From NCBI GenBank assembly GCA_910592005.1, contig CAJVPP010001426.1, forward strand, positions 1 to 20,076: 20,076 nucleotides of DNA, in the 5' to 3' direction. Below the pieces are notes generated by a model. It saw nothing but the letters and a program-made list of their open reading frames with translations. It searched no databases and was not told the origin of the DNA. Below are positions 1 to 10,915 of this stretch, piece by piece. The position numbers and the translations under genes are program-made. The stretch's first letter is position 1. Each line of letters begins with the position of its first letter. The stretch comes from Funneliformis mosseae. Lineage: Eukaryota > Glomeromycota > Glomeromycetes > Glomerales > Glomeraceae.

Positions 1-11
1 TTCCTATTTAA

Positions 12-120
12 AATGATCGGCATGATCAGCAGAATATTCTGGAATCGATTCCAAATTTGGAAATACCCCTGACTGAACTATTTAATGTAACGATCCTTCA
101 AGCCTTAGATCCGTCTAGAG
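12..120 (+). pseudogene. possible coding exon fragment ahead of the tandem array
   Basis: Plus-strand frame 3 is open from base 12 to a splice-donor-like G/GTTAGT at 120/121. It reads ...ILESIPNLEIPLTELF and then the same VTILQALD peptide found in the array exons that follow. The minus strand of the same stretch is also largely open: it reads ...FPNLESIPEYSADHADHF and ends in a TAG near base 11, with two internal stops that one C-to-T change each would explain. I cannot decide which strand was coding, nor recognise the family. The fragment matters because the first array unit is joined directly to non-repeat sequence here, so this looks like the array's anchor point. Confidence 0.25.
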
Positions 121-1401
121 GTTAGTCTTACAAATGAAAATTTTATTAAATTTTTTTTTTTTAAGAAAAAATTAAACATATAACTGACAACTATGCTTAT
201 CTTCTCGTAAATGTAATAATCCTTCAAGCTTTAGATCTATTTGGAGGTAAGTTCTACAAAAAAATTTTATTAATTTTTTTTTTTAAGAAAAAATCAAACA
301 ATTAACAACTATACTTACCTTCTTATAGCTATTTGATGTAGTGATTTTTCAAGCCTTAGATCCGTCAGGAGGTTAGTTCTACAAACAAAAATTTTATTAA
401 ATTTTTTTTTTAAGAAAAAATCAAACATCTAACTGACAACTATGCTTACTTTCTTGTAGATGTAACGATCCTTCAAGCCTTGGATCTGTCTGGAAGTAAG
501 TCCTATAAAAAAAATTTTATTAATTTTTTTTTTTTAAGAAAAAATCAAACAACTAACAACTATGCTTACCTTTTTGTAGCTTTTTAATATAGTGATCTTT
601 CAAGCCTTGGATCTGTTTGAAGGTTAGTCCTACAAACAAAAATTTATTAAATTTTTTTTTTTAAGAAAAAATCAAACATCTAACTGACAACTATACTTAC
701 CTTCTTGTAGATGTAGCAATCCTTTAAGCTTTGGATCTGTCTGGAGGTAAGTCCTACAAAAAAAATTTTATTAATTTTTTTTTTAAGAAAAAATCAAATA
801 ATTAACATCTATGCTTACCTTCTTGTAGATGTAGTGATCCTTTAAGCCTTGGATCTATCTTGAGGTAAGTCTACAAATAAAAATTTTATTAAAATTTTTT
901 TTTTTAAGAAAAATCAAATAACAACTATATTTACCTTCTTGTAGCTATTTAATATAATAATCCTTTAAGCCTTAGATCCATCTGGAGGTAAGTCTTACAA
1001 AAAAAATTTTATTAATTTTTTTTTTTTAAGAAAAAATCAAACTGACTACAATTACTTACCTTCTTGTAGCTATTCTTTAATTCTTTAATCCTTAGATCAT
1101 CGGAGATAAGTCCTATAAAAGAAATTTTTTTTTTTTAAAAAAAAAAAATTATCTAACTACCAACTATACTTACTTTTTTGTAGTTATTGGCATTAGATCG
1201 TTGGTGGTAAGTTGTAAAAAATTATTATTAAGTAATTTTTTTTTTAAAGAAAAAAATACTAAATACAGTTACTTCCTTCTTATAGCTTTTGTATTCTTTA
1301 AATCTTGGTTTTGGAGGTAAGTCTTTAGGATATTTTTTTTTTTAAAAAAAAAAATCTGTTTTATTGGAAAAATGATTAATAATAAACTTATTTTTTTTTA
1401 G
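80..1401. repeat. tandem array of ~125-bp exon/intron-like units
   Basis: A core like CAAGCCTTGGATCTGTCTGG recurs at about 99, 225, 350, 474, 601, 725, 843, 966, 1086, 1190 and 1300, giving spacings of 118-127 bp for the first nine units and about 110 bp for the last ones. Each unit has a 36- or 43-nt block ending in GGAG/GTAAGT or GGAG/GTTAGT. After it come A-tracts and T-tracts, a CTAAC or CTGAC branch-point-like motif, and CTTACCTTCTTGTAG. The two block lengths alternate through the first six units, making a ~250-bp higher-order dimer. Units become steadily more diverged rightwards, and the array ends at a TTTTTTTTAG near 1401. The minus strand also shows a donor-like AAG/GTAAGC and an acceptor-like TTTTTTTGTAG in most units. 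No long ORF spans the array. It is either a satellite that captured splice signals or an amplified exon. Confidence 0.85.
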
Positions 1402-2003
1402 ATTTACCTGTATATTATATTTGTTATTTTGCTTTTTGATTTATAAATTAAAACAATTGTGTTATTTAAAGATCTTTGTATATTCTAAAGATCATAAGCG
1501 ATTATTGACAACCTTACATATATTTATGACTTCCAGCTGATCAGCCAATGTATCTCTTTACGTTTACTTATTGGTGTTTGAGATCTCAGGACCTGGGATT
1601 TGCAAATGATCTAAGGATTATACTTTTGTTTAACCTTGAAATAAAATCAAAAAGGAATTTAAATACATATTGACAATTTTTTGTATATAGATAGTATTGA
1701 CCTACATTGAATTTTATGCTTTATTTAATATTTTTTTTGCTAAAATTAATATTATTACGTTACTGTACCTTTAATCTATATCAAGTATATAAATTGAAAT
1801 TTAACTGTTTATTAATTTAAATTCTTTAAAGTTACGGGAATTTTGATAAATTCATTATATTATCAATTTATTTTTATTTATTTTTTTTTAACATGATATT
1901 TAAAATAAAAAACTTTGATTTTCACAAAAAAAAATCGTCAAATAATAAATTTAAAAACATTATTTAAAAGGAACTTCTAATTTTTAAAAAGTGATTTTAA
2001 ATT
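1402..2003. other. gene-free AT-rich spacer
   Basis: I see no supportable gene. Bases 1525-1640 are noticeably richer in G and C than the flanks, and the minus strand there has a short open stretch, too short to name. The rest is AT-rich with homopolymer runs up to the 3' end of the hAT transposase relic. Confidence 0.5.
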
Positions 2004-4545
2004 TCATTTTGTATTGGGATCAATTGCAAGATGAATAAAATCATTAATTGTTATAGATTCTTTTTCATTCTCAAATTGCATATTAAAATCATTAAAAATT
2101 TCTTCTTCTAGTATCTCTGCCTATCCTTCTAAATATTTATTAAATTCTTCTAAATGATCTGATTTCTCTTTTAAATTAGATAAATCTTTCTCTTCTAATT
2201 TTTTTTTGAAGAAAGATTTTCAATATTTTCAGTTTCTTTACCATTTTCATTATCATTTATATCAGAATGTTCAGTACTATAAGTGTCAATTATAATGTTT
2301 AATGGAGTTAGAGAAAAATCAGATTTAAAACAATTATTTCATGTAATATCTGCTCTTAATTTACTCATGTCAAGTGCTTTTGCTGACTAAAAAAAATATT
2401 AGTATTTATTAATTTTTAATATAAATAATAATAAACACTTACTGTTAAACGATTTTGTCAATTTGTTTACAAAAAATCCATGCAACTCTAAAGATATTCA
2501 ACAGAGGTTGAATTCATACAAATTCCAAATATTTTACAGATAACTAAGCCTAATTCATTAGTAGATACCTTTGCAAAATACCAATATCGTCAAATATCAC
2601 CATTAAATTGTTTTTATGTATTATAATTAAATGGATATTTTTCTAAACGAAAATCATCAAATTCATATAAAATACAGATTAGTTCTTTTCTAAACTATGT
2701 TTAATAATAATAGATTAACCATTTTCTAAAAGTAGCATTATTAATTTTTACACTATCTTTAAATCATTTTATTCGATATTCAGGATGTAATAGACATGAC
2801 AATAAGAGAAGTAGCTGCTCCCAATCATTCCATCTTTTTTCTAATCTAATTAATAATCTTGTTGAAAGTTGTAAATTAGTAGTAGTATCATTACTTCAAA
2901 ATTGAACAAGATATGCAAAACTATATATTACTTAAAATAAATAGCTTTTATCTTGTTGTAAATATTTAAGATTTTACAATAAAGATATAATATTTTTACA
3001 ATTATATTTAAATTGTTTCAAAATGTATTAGAATCAATAATTTTAAAAATATTACGAGTAATAGTTGGATTTTCTTATTTTGTCATCAAGTTTGATCAAA
3101 GAGTAGTTTGTATGTAATAGCAAGTAACTAAAATAAAAATAAATCAATAAATAAATTATTTATAATTAATAAAATTAATTTTTTTTATACAATTTACCTG
3201 TAAAGCTTTTTGTATTCTTAAAAGACTTGTATATACTTTATAATAACTATTCTATCAGGTTTCTCCTGAAGCTATTTTTGCATAATGTTTATTACCATAA
3301 ATATTTTTTTGTAATTCATATAACTTTGCAATAAAAAATTTATTGTTTGAATTTCTAAAATAAGTCATAAGTTAAATAGCATTATTCAATAATAATTTTA
3401 ATTCAGTTAATTCTTTAAATATTTCACCTACACAAAGATTAAGTTGATATGCAAAACAGGATAAAAAAACAATTTTTCTATTTGAAATTCTTAATCGTCG
3501 TCTAAAATTTTATAAATGATAAATTTTATTTTATTAAATAATAAAAAGTCAAATTTATAAAATTTTGTAAATTTAAATTAAAAATATACCTGGCTGCTAC
3601 ATTTGCACTGACACTATTTACTACAATAGCACAAACATTAATTTTTTTATTTTTTAATTCCAAAATCATAATTTCTGTTTTTTTAATTACTTCAATATGT
3701 GTTTTTCTTTCTAAACTAATATCAATTGCTTTTCAAATATATAGTCTTCCTTCTGATATAATAATAAAATACCTAATAACTGTTTATTTTTTACATTAGT
3801 TTAACCATCAAATGTAAGAGTTACTCCTACTGGATCTTCAGAAAGTGCTTTTTCCATTATTTTATTACTTTCAGAAACAGCATTTTTTAAAATTTGTCTA
3901 CCAAGAAACTAATGATCAGAAAGATTAAGTGAAGAATTAAGAAACTTAATTAGTTCTTTTATTTCAGATTTGTTAACCTAGTTTAAAGACCATCCACAAG
4001 AAACTGTTAATTGAATTAATAATATATTAAATTTTTGTGTATCTTGTTTTGATAATAGTCTAACAATATAATTATCAAGTGGATTGTATAATGGTAATCA
4101 TGTAATAAGTTTTTGTGATGAATTAGGAAATGATAATTTTGAAGATATAGATAAAGTATCGCAAGAAGAATCAGATTGTGAATCTATAAAAAAATAATAT
4201 TAAATAATAGTTTTATATAATAAAAATTAAAAAAAGAAATCAATAAAAATTTTTACATGATAATTTATTTTCAGACTGTAAATTATTATTGCATTTTGAT
4301 AATAAAAAAATTTCATTTCTTATTTCAAATGTTGTTTTCACAACAAAATTTGTACATTTTTTTAAATATAATAATATTCTATCTGTTTTATTAGAAAAAA
4401 ATTTTTTTTTCCTTTTTCTTCACCTAATACTTCAATATAATATTTACAATAAATTTTAAGATTACTTGAATTAATTTTTTCTTTTATTTTAATAATATAT
4501 TTATCTAAAACTATTGGTAAAATAGGTATTTTAAAATTCAAATAA
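2004..4545 (-). pseudogene. decayed hAT-superfamily transposase, five exons
   Basis: This is a relic of a DDE/RNase-H-fold cut-and-paste transposase that once acted on hAT terminal inverted repeats. Inferred exons on the minus strand are about 4545-4257, 4183-3590, 3501-3198, 3127-2443 and 2386-2004. They are separated by 54-88 nt introns with GT-AG ends. Exon 1 holds a Cys- and Tyr-bearing block (IYCKYYIEV) that resembles a damaged BED-type zinc finger. Exon 2 holds LTFDG-stop-TN, the hAT 'DGWTN' block with Trp lost. Exon 3 holds FAYQLNLCVGEIFK and GET-stop-stop-NSYYKVYTSLL, typical central hAT blocks. Exon 4 ends in ELGLVICKIFGICMNSTSVEYL, the conserved C-terminal hAT dimerisation region. 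A TGA at 2004-2006 closes the frame. Many in-frame stops and several frameshifts (in exons 2, 4 and 5) make it inactive. No start codon is certain. The gene is divergent from the next relic. The superfamily call is strong; the exon 1 boundary is approximate. Confidence 0.85.
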
Positions 4546-4897
4546 TTGTAATTTTAAAAGATAAAAAGCAATAGAAAATATGAGAATAAATTTTTATAAA
4601 ATTTAATCTATAAATTTATCTAATCTATAAAAAAATAAGAATTAATTGGTTAGGATATAGTTAGAACATGTCCGAAATTAAAATTTTAGTAGAACATATC
4701 CTTATAAAAATCAATAAGCTAGAATATTGTGAGACACGAACATTGGGATATGTTTCAAAATGTCTCATGTCTAAATCTATATGATAGATTTTGTCTCATA
4801 TATATCATTATATTTGTGTATATATTCTACAAGTACAAATTATTTATATGAATACTTTTAAATTTATTTAATAATTTTTAACTTTAAAATATTATTA
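4546..4897. other. divergent intergenic region with repeated short motifs
   Basis: This spacer lies between two relics pointing away from each other. The motif GAACATGTCC at 4664-4673 recurs as GAACATATCC at 4692-4701 and inverted as GGGATATGTTTC at 4745-4756. GAGACA at 4731-4736 is mirrored by TGTCTC at 4761-4766 and again at 4792-4797. These could be promoter elements or worn terminal repeats of an element. The sequence alone does not decide. Confidence 0.35.
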
Positions 4898-7294
4898 GAT
4901 CTCATTACTAAAATTTCCTCCAATAATTATAGTACTACTTTTAAACAAAGGTCTGATAGCGCAAATGCTATTACTAAATTGCATCAAATATTACTTGAAG
5001 ATATTGCTTCTTAATTAAAACTTCATATTCTTTCATTAAGTTCAGATAATATAATAGTAAAATATCAAGCTCAATAAAAAATAATGAATTCTCTAACTGC
5101 TGAAAAACTTTCCATTTGTGAATCTACATTAAACATAAACTTTAGTTGTCCTATTTTTAAATTTATTAGTCCTATGATTTGTATTTAAGATCTAAAGTAT
5201 GCAAAAAAAACTGCAAGAAATGCAATTATATCTGATATATGACTTTTGACTTTTAGAAACTCATCAGTCTATTATGATCATCTTTTAACAAGTTAGCTAC
5301 TATAATTTACCAATGTTCAAAAATGATTAGTTAAATTAGATCAGTAAGATGATAAGACAACTTATCAAACATTTTGTTCTAGTAATTTAAAATATTTGGT
5401 AACACATGATTATTAGCTATAATCTGGAAAGGAGAGCTTATTTGTTTATTTATTTATTATGAATATATATTAATACTGTATATATAATTAAAATATAAAC
5501 TTAAATTTAATTAATATATTTATAATAATATTAGATGAAATTGTTAATAGCTATCTTAATCAGAAATTAGCTTCTTTAAAACGAATTCGTATGTTAATGA
5601 CTGGCTTCTTTTTATTAAAATTATGGCAGTTTTATATTGAATCTTTATCAGAAAAATATCCAAATTTTATTTCTATTTGACATAATTTTCTGACTAATCA
5701 AACTTTTACAATTCTAAATTCTTTAGATGAATCAATGATTCTTTTAGTTAAAATACATCAAGAATTTTATTCTTTAATTTCACTGTTACCTTAGTTTCAT
5801 GATTCTAAATCAGTAAAGCATTTTTTTGATATTGCATGTTAAATTAATTTAGATTTTGATTTTAAATTAATCCAAATGGTACCTAAAATTTCACAATACA
5901 CAAAAGCTTTAAGAAGTGAAATTTGTTTTTTGAAAAAGAAAAATCTGTAAAAGAAGGTATTTTATAATTTTTTTTTTAAAAAAATATTTGTTATTTATTA
6001 CATAAGATTTAAATTTATTTATTTATGTATACTATTTTATCTAGGTTATCATTTTGATTATAATTCTGGTTCCATTAATAATGATTCTTTAGAAATGCTT
6101 TGCCTATGGCTTACAGATAAACAAATTTTATAAATCATACGTTATTCACATACTCTTGCTTGTGAATTGGCAGAGTTTCTTTAAATGCTTCAACTAGCTG
6201 GATTACCTGTTGAAATTAATGAACAAAGAATAATAATTAGTACACATGATAATGAAATATCAGTAACTATTATACTGTAATAGAAAATAAAGCAGATAAA
6301 AATAATGACTTAGATTTTTCAGTTGTGCTAAATAAAACATCTATAATAATGAAAAATATAACTACAAAAATGCATGATAAAGAGGATTACTATAATTAAA
6401 TAATTGGTGAACAATTGGATAACTTATCATTTATTAATAAAGAAGATAGTGGTAAGCATTTATTTTGTTATATTTTACTATATAATTATTGTTTAAGATT
6501 AATTATAATACTGATTTGATTTATTTATAGTTAATATTAATTATCAATTTATGTTAAATGATATTTAAACTTTAAAAGTTTAATTGATCAAAGAGTTTTT
6601 CATGAAGCTTATTGTTCAAAACTATTGGAACGGAATTTAATATATCAAGCTCATCAAGCTCAAACATTACAAACTCAATTACGCTAAATAAAACTAGTCA
6701 TTTTGTTTTCTTCTTTTTAAAAAAACAAGAATCCTAATCAACGTTTTGTAACTTGAAGAGAAAAACAGTAAAAAAAAAATCAAAAAAATGTCTCATTAAC
6801 TCTTGCTCAATTGCATTTTGAAGAGTTAGAAAAGTTAAAAAGAAAATAAAAGTCAGCTAAAAAAAGATACCAAAAATTATTAGTTAAAAGTAAGTTATTA
6901 TTATTTATAATTTTATCAATTTGCAAAATAATATAATTTATATTTCAATAATTTTATTTGAATACTAGTTTTAGATATTGAAAACGCTAATATTTCAAAA
7001 GATGTACTATTAATTAAAAGAAATTATATATTTGTTAAATATGGAAATTAAATGTGTATTGATCAGATTTTAGCTATATATTTTGAAGCCTATTCAAACT
7101 ATTATTTTACGGAAGAACTAATAACAAGTTTAGGTAATATTTCATATATTTCATTGCATATCTTTATTTCTATTTATCTTGATCTCTTTAGTGATATAAC
7201 TTGGAAAAGTTGTAATATTCTAATACATCATTTAGTATCAAATATTTTTATTATATTTTACCATCTGGTATTTCTATTGAAAGAAATATTTTAA
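4898..7294 (+). pseudogene. decayed multi-exon gene of unrecognised family
   Basis: Five coding blocks separated by GT-AG introns can be traced: about 4898-5428, 5535-5956, 6045-6451, 6531-6889 and 6975-7294. Block 1 reads DLITKISSNNYSTTF and continues with ILSLSSDNIIVKYQAQ. Block 2 begins DEIVNSYLNQKLASLKRIRM. Block 4 is Gln-, Lys- and Glu-rich (LTLAQLHFEELEKLKRK) and looks like a coiled coil. Block 5 reads ISKDVLLIKRNYIFVKYGN, then TAA, then an open stretch of 80 codons from 7052 to the TAA at 7292-7294. Most in-frame stops are TAA or TAG in Gln-rich context, as expected from CAA or CAG decay, and block 4 also has a frameshift. I have a faint memory of similar multi-copy uncharacterised proteins in Rhizophagus, especially for block 5; this is unverified. 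No enzymatic motif is visible. It may be a host gene family or an accessory gene of a transposon. Confidence 0.6.
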
Positions 7295-9289
7295 AATTAA
7301 TAAGAAATAAAAAAAAATATTTTGAATACTTTAGAAGGAAAGATATTATTGAAAGAATTATACAAATTAAATAAAATGTATTTTTGAATATAATAAATAA
7401 ATATACATTATAGTCAGATAATTAAATTGCTTATTTTTAAAGAATTTTTAAAATTATGCGTCAAATATGCTTAGCTATTATAGTAAATTTTATGCTTAGA
7501 ACACATAGTAAAAATTTTTAGCTATATCTTACCTATATAAGACTTTTCTGGGGTTCTTTTATATCTCATATTAAGAAATTTAATATTAATCTAATCTCAA
7601 TTGTTAATAGAACTAATTTGAAATATATTATTTAGTTAGATAATTATTATTAAGATATACTTTAATATTTATATAGATAATAATATCTTAAGTGTAACTT
7701 TATTTAATTTTTTTGCAAAAAGGATTTAGAGTTTGTAAAATAATAAAGATTAATACCGCAAATTTTTCTTTAATTTTAAAGAAAAAAAAGAAAAAAAAAT
7801 TTGAAGTGGGATTATTTAATTGACAATAGAGAATATGTTAACTTTATTATGGATTAATAATAAATTAGTAATAATACTAATAATAATATATATAATTGAT
7901 GAAAAAAATTCTAAAATTAAAAAAAAACATAGAAAATCATATAAAATAAGTATCAATAGCAATAAAGTAAAATCTATTTTTGAAAATGATATTTAAAAAA
8001 TTCTACCTATTTTTTTAGTAATTAATAATTATATTATAAAATAGGAGGAGTAAATATTATAAATCAATTAAGAAGTTATTATTTAATATAATTAACTATT
8101 TTTATAATATGAGTTCCTTTATTTTTTAGTTATTAAATATCACTATCATCAATTCATATTTGATTTATAAATAATTAAATATTATAAATAATTTTAATAT
8201 TTAAATTATTATTAATATAAAATCTAATTGAAGATACTTTAGATATTCCATTAAAAGAAAATTTTATAATAACAAAAAGAATAAAATAAAAGATAATAAA
8301 AAAAATTTAGATTATTTTAAAATTTGAATTATCAGTATACAGATTTATTAGTAAAGATTATTATTCTGAATATAGTAATAAAAGAGATAAGTACTTATAA
8401 TATTGATATCTTTTTAAAAAAATAATTTTTCATCTCAATAAAATTTACTTTAATCTTAAATTTAGTGTTTTAACTATAATATAGTATTATGTTATAATAA
8501 ATCTAAACCAAATTATTTTAAAGATTTTTATATTTGTATTGAATAAATAAGCATATTTCTTAATAATAACTATTACAATTATACTTCTAAAATTCTTTTT
8601 ATAATAATTAAAGTTGTAAAATATATTAAATATTATAATTTTAGTCTAACATATATTTAGCTACAATAAATATTTAAAATGATTATCAAAGGTAAAATTT
8701 AAAAATGAAAAATTATAAAAATTTAATTAACAATGTAATAATATTAAAATTATAAAAATATATAAATAATAATTTAAACTTAAATTCATAAAATAAGTTA
8801 TATAAAAATAAAAAATTTATCAAATTATTTAAGAAATTTAAAAAATAAATGAGACATAAATTTTGAAAATTACATAAGTAAATTTATCTGCAAATCTAAA
8901 TAAAGTAAGAAATAATATATATATATTAGAAAATGTAATAAATTAAATATAAAAAATCAATATATTTAAGTTTATTAAGCAATAATATCAATATAAAATA
9001 AATATTAGTTCATAAACTTTCTTTATTTATTTTTAATGGTGATGAAAGAAAAAATACAGTAAAACTATTTTTATATTAAACTAATTGAAAGTACATATAA
9101 TAAATTACAAAATAAATATAAATATAATTGATTATTTTAAAAGGCTATAACTAAAATTGCTAAATAAAACTTAAAAGTATATAAGTTATCTAAATTTTAA
9201 AAAATAAAATTTAATAAAATTATATTAAAATTTTATTTTAATTGGATTTATTAAAAATGTAATAAAATAATTATATAGATCTTTAAATA
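7295..9289. other. extremely AT-rich gene-free stretch
   Basis: I found no ORF, conserved motif, RNA gene or ordered repeat that I can support. Composition is almost entirely A and T with runs of A or T and dispersed simple TA and TAA repeats. It may be fully decayed transposon sequence, but nothing recognisable is left. Confidence 0.5.
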
Positions 9290-9445
9290 TTAGCACTTTA
9301 TAATAGAAAGAGCAGAAACTATCAAAAAAAATTTTTTATTTTATAAGCTAAATATTATTTTTTTTTTAGTAAAATAAGTCCAGATTTAACTTTAATTCAA
9401 AAAATTTTTTTAGTAGTTTCTGCCTTCTCTATTACAAAGAACTTA
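9290..9445. mobile_element. 156-bp MITE-like inverted repeat with TA flanks
   Basis: Bases 9290-9337 and 9398-9445 are inverted copies of about 47 bp. Both arms contain GCAGAAACTA next to an A-run and a T-run, and the outer ends read TTAGCACTTTATAAT and TAAGTTCTTTGTAAT. A TA dinucleotide flanks each end (9288-9289 and 9446-9447), as expected of Tc1/mariner-type insertions. The spacer between arms is about 60 bp and non-coding. The arms differ mostly by transitions. Family assignment beyond TA-targeting is inference. Confidence 0.6.
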
Positions 9446-9815
9446 TATAATATATCTAATTAATTTAACATTTCTAATATATCTAATATAATTAATATAT
9501 AGAATATATAGTATATATTAAATAAATTAAACTTATTATATATATTAATTTATTATTATATATATTTTATTTTATATAAATATGTTACTTTAAAGATATA
9601 TAAAACTAAGATTTCTTATTTCTACTTCTAATTTAAAATCTTTTAATAATTACACTGAGATATTAGTCTGAATTTCTTTTAATTTTTTTTTAGTTTTTAT
9701 TTCTTTTATTTATTTTTATTATTTATTATTTATTACATTAATAAACATATATTTATTATTAAACTTTAAATATTATGTTTACCTATGTTATTAATATTTT
9801 TAAATATTATTACTA
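9446..9815. other. AT-rich gene-free stretch between MITEs
   Basis: Only A/T-rich low-complexity sequence is visible, with a dense run of TATA-type repeats at about 9450-9580. No gene or ordered structure can be supported. Confidence 0.5.
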
Positions 9816-9949
9816 TAGTAAACTCTTATTATAACAAATTCTATATCTTAAACTTCAACTTCACAATAAGGCTATAGTGAAGATTTTAAGAGATTTGATT
9901 GGTCAATTCACTATAACAAGAGTATTTTTATTATATCAAGGGTTTGCTA
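9816..9949. mobile_element. 134-bp mariner/pogo-like MITE
   Basis: The left end TAGTAAACTCTTATTATAA pairs with the right end, which reads TAGCAAACCCTTGATATAA on the other strand. A TA flanks each side (9814-9815 and 9950-9951). The terminal TAGYAAACYC followed by a TTATAAC block resembles pogo/Tigger-type Tc1/mariner termini as I remember them. An inner short inverted pair, TATAGTGAA at 9873-9881 and TTCACTATA at 9906-9914, adds a second stem. It has no coding capacity, so movement would need a transposase in trans. Confidence 0.6.
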
Positions 9950-10614
9950 TATCAAAAATTAACTATATATATATTTAATTTAATATTAAAAATTAAATTT
10001 ATCATAAATATTTATTATATATTCAAAAAATAAATATTTATATATTATATTTATTACTATAATCTTTAAAAATCACACATTAATATTATTAAAAATTTAT
10101 AAATCTAAATAAAGATAAAATTATATTAAAGCTTATAAAAATACAAAACTATATAAAATCTTTAGTAAAATTAGTAAATTTAAAATTACTAAATTCAAAT
10201 AAGTTTAAATAACAATTTTAATAATAATTTATGAATCACAAATGCTAAAATTGTAAAAATATACTTATTTTGAAGCCTAAACTTAAAGAATGTTCTGATA
10301 AAATTTAATATTAAATTAATATTACTAATTAGTATATTTAATAATTTACATTAAATTTTTTACATAATAAATTTGAATGTAAAAAAATTTTCAAATTAAC
10401 AAATTACTAATTAAATTTAATAAATGAATTATATTTTAATAGAAGTAATTATTTTATTAATAATTTATAATAAATATTAAAATTAACATAATTAATTTTA
10501 ATATTATTAAAATCAATTAACATTAAAGTATAAGAATAGCGATTATAAAACTGATATTAGATTTTGATTTTTTTCAGTATAATAATTTTAACAAGCTAAA
10601 ATTTATTAAAGATA
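9950..10614. other. AT-rich gene-free stretch
   Basis: This is low-complexity A/T sequence with no supportable gene. Its right edge coincides with the 36-bp palindrome and a change to less extreme base composition. Confidence 0.5.
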
Positions 10615-10650
10615 AACTGGATAACACTCTTATAAGAGTGTTATCCAGTT
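10615..10650. repeat. perfect 36-bp palindrome
   Basis: AACTGGATAACACTCTTA is followed immediately by its exact reverse complement with no spacer. All 18 arm positions match, which stands out in a window where nearly every repeat has decayed. It would form a cruciform or an 18-bp RNA stem. It sits on the border between the AT desert and the gene-bearing right half. A terminus, recombination or replication site is possible; no function is shown. Confidence 0.9.
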
Positions 10651-10695
10651 ACACTATAATGTTATCTAGTTATAAATATAATGTTACCTAGTTAC
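10639..10695. repeat. three degenerate ~21-bp repeats after the palindrome
   Basis: GTTATCCAGTTA, GTTATCTAGTTA and GTTACCTAGTTA follow each other at about 21-22 bp spacing, starting inside the right arm of the palindrome. They differ by single T/C transitions. Such short iterated sites beside a palindrome can be protein-binding sites, but this is inference. Confidence 0.6.
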
Positions 10696-10750
10696 TGCTT
10701 TTAGTATTTTGTGATCTTACCATTGTTTTATTGCTATCCACTTGATTTTA

Positions 10751-10915
10751 TTACTCTATAACCTTTTTATTGTTTTTTAGATATACATTTAGTTTATTGC
10801 TTTTTTCTCTTTTTATTAATAAATAACTATCTATTTGTTTTTCTGTTTCTGTGTCTCTTTGATTACCTATTAAGATGTTAAGAGTGTTTTCTTCTTTACC
10901 TATTTTGTTATTCAT
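10751..10915 (-). CDS. small hypothetical ORF, 54 codons, possibly decayed
   Basis: The minus strand reads from an ATG at 10915-10913 to a TAA at 10753-10751. It begins MNNKIGKEENTLNIL and is rich in Asn, Lys, Glu and Gln, so it is hydrophilic and probably disordered. The same frame stays open after two adjacent stops for about 20 more codons (...DSNKTMVRSQNTKSSN), ending near the 21-bp repeats, so the original product may have been longer. I do not recognise it. It points away from the primase-helicase gene. Its charged, non-random composition supports former coding, but it could be a chance ORF. Confidence 0.35.
   Translation of the reverse strand: MNNKIGKEENTLNILIGNQRDTETEKQIDSYLLIKREKSNKLNVYLKNNKKVIE

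Noticed and set aside
80..1401. CRISPR array
   Set aside because: The units are near-identical throughout with no short constant repeat separating unique spacers, and no cas-like gene is present; the context is eukaryotic.
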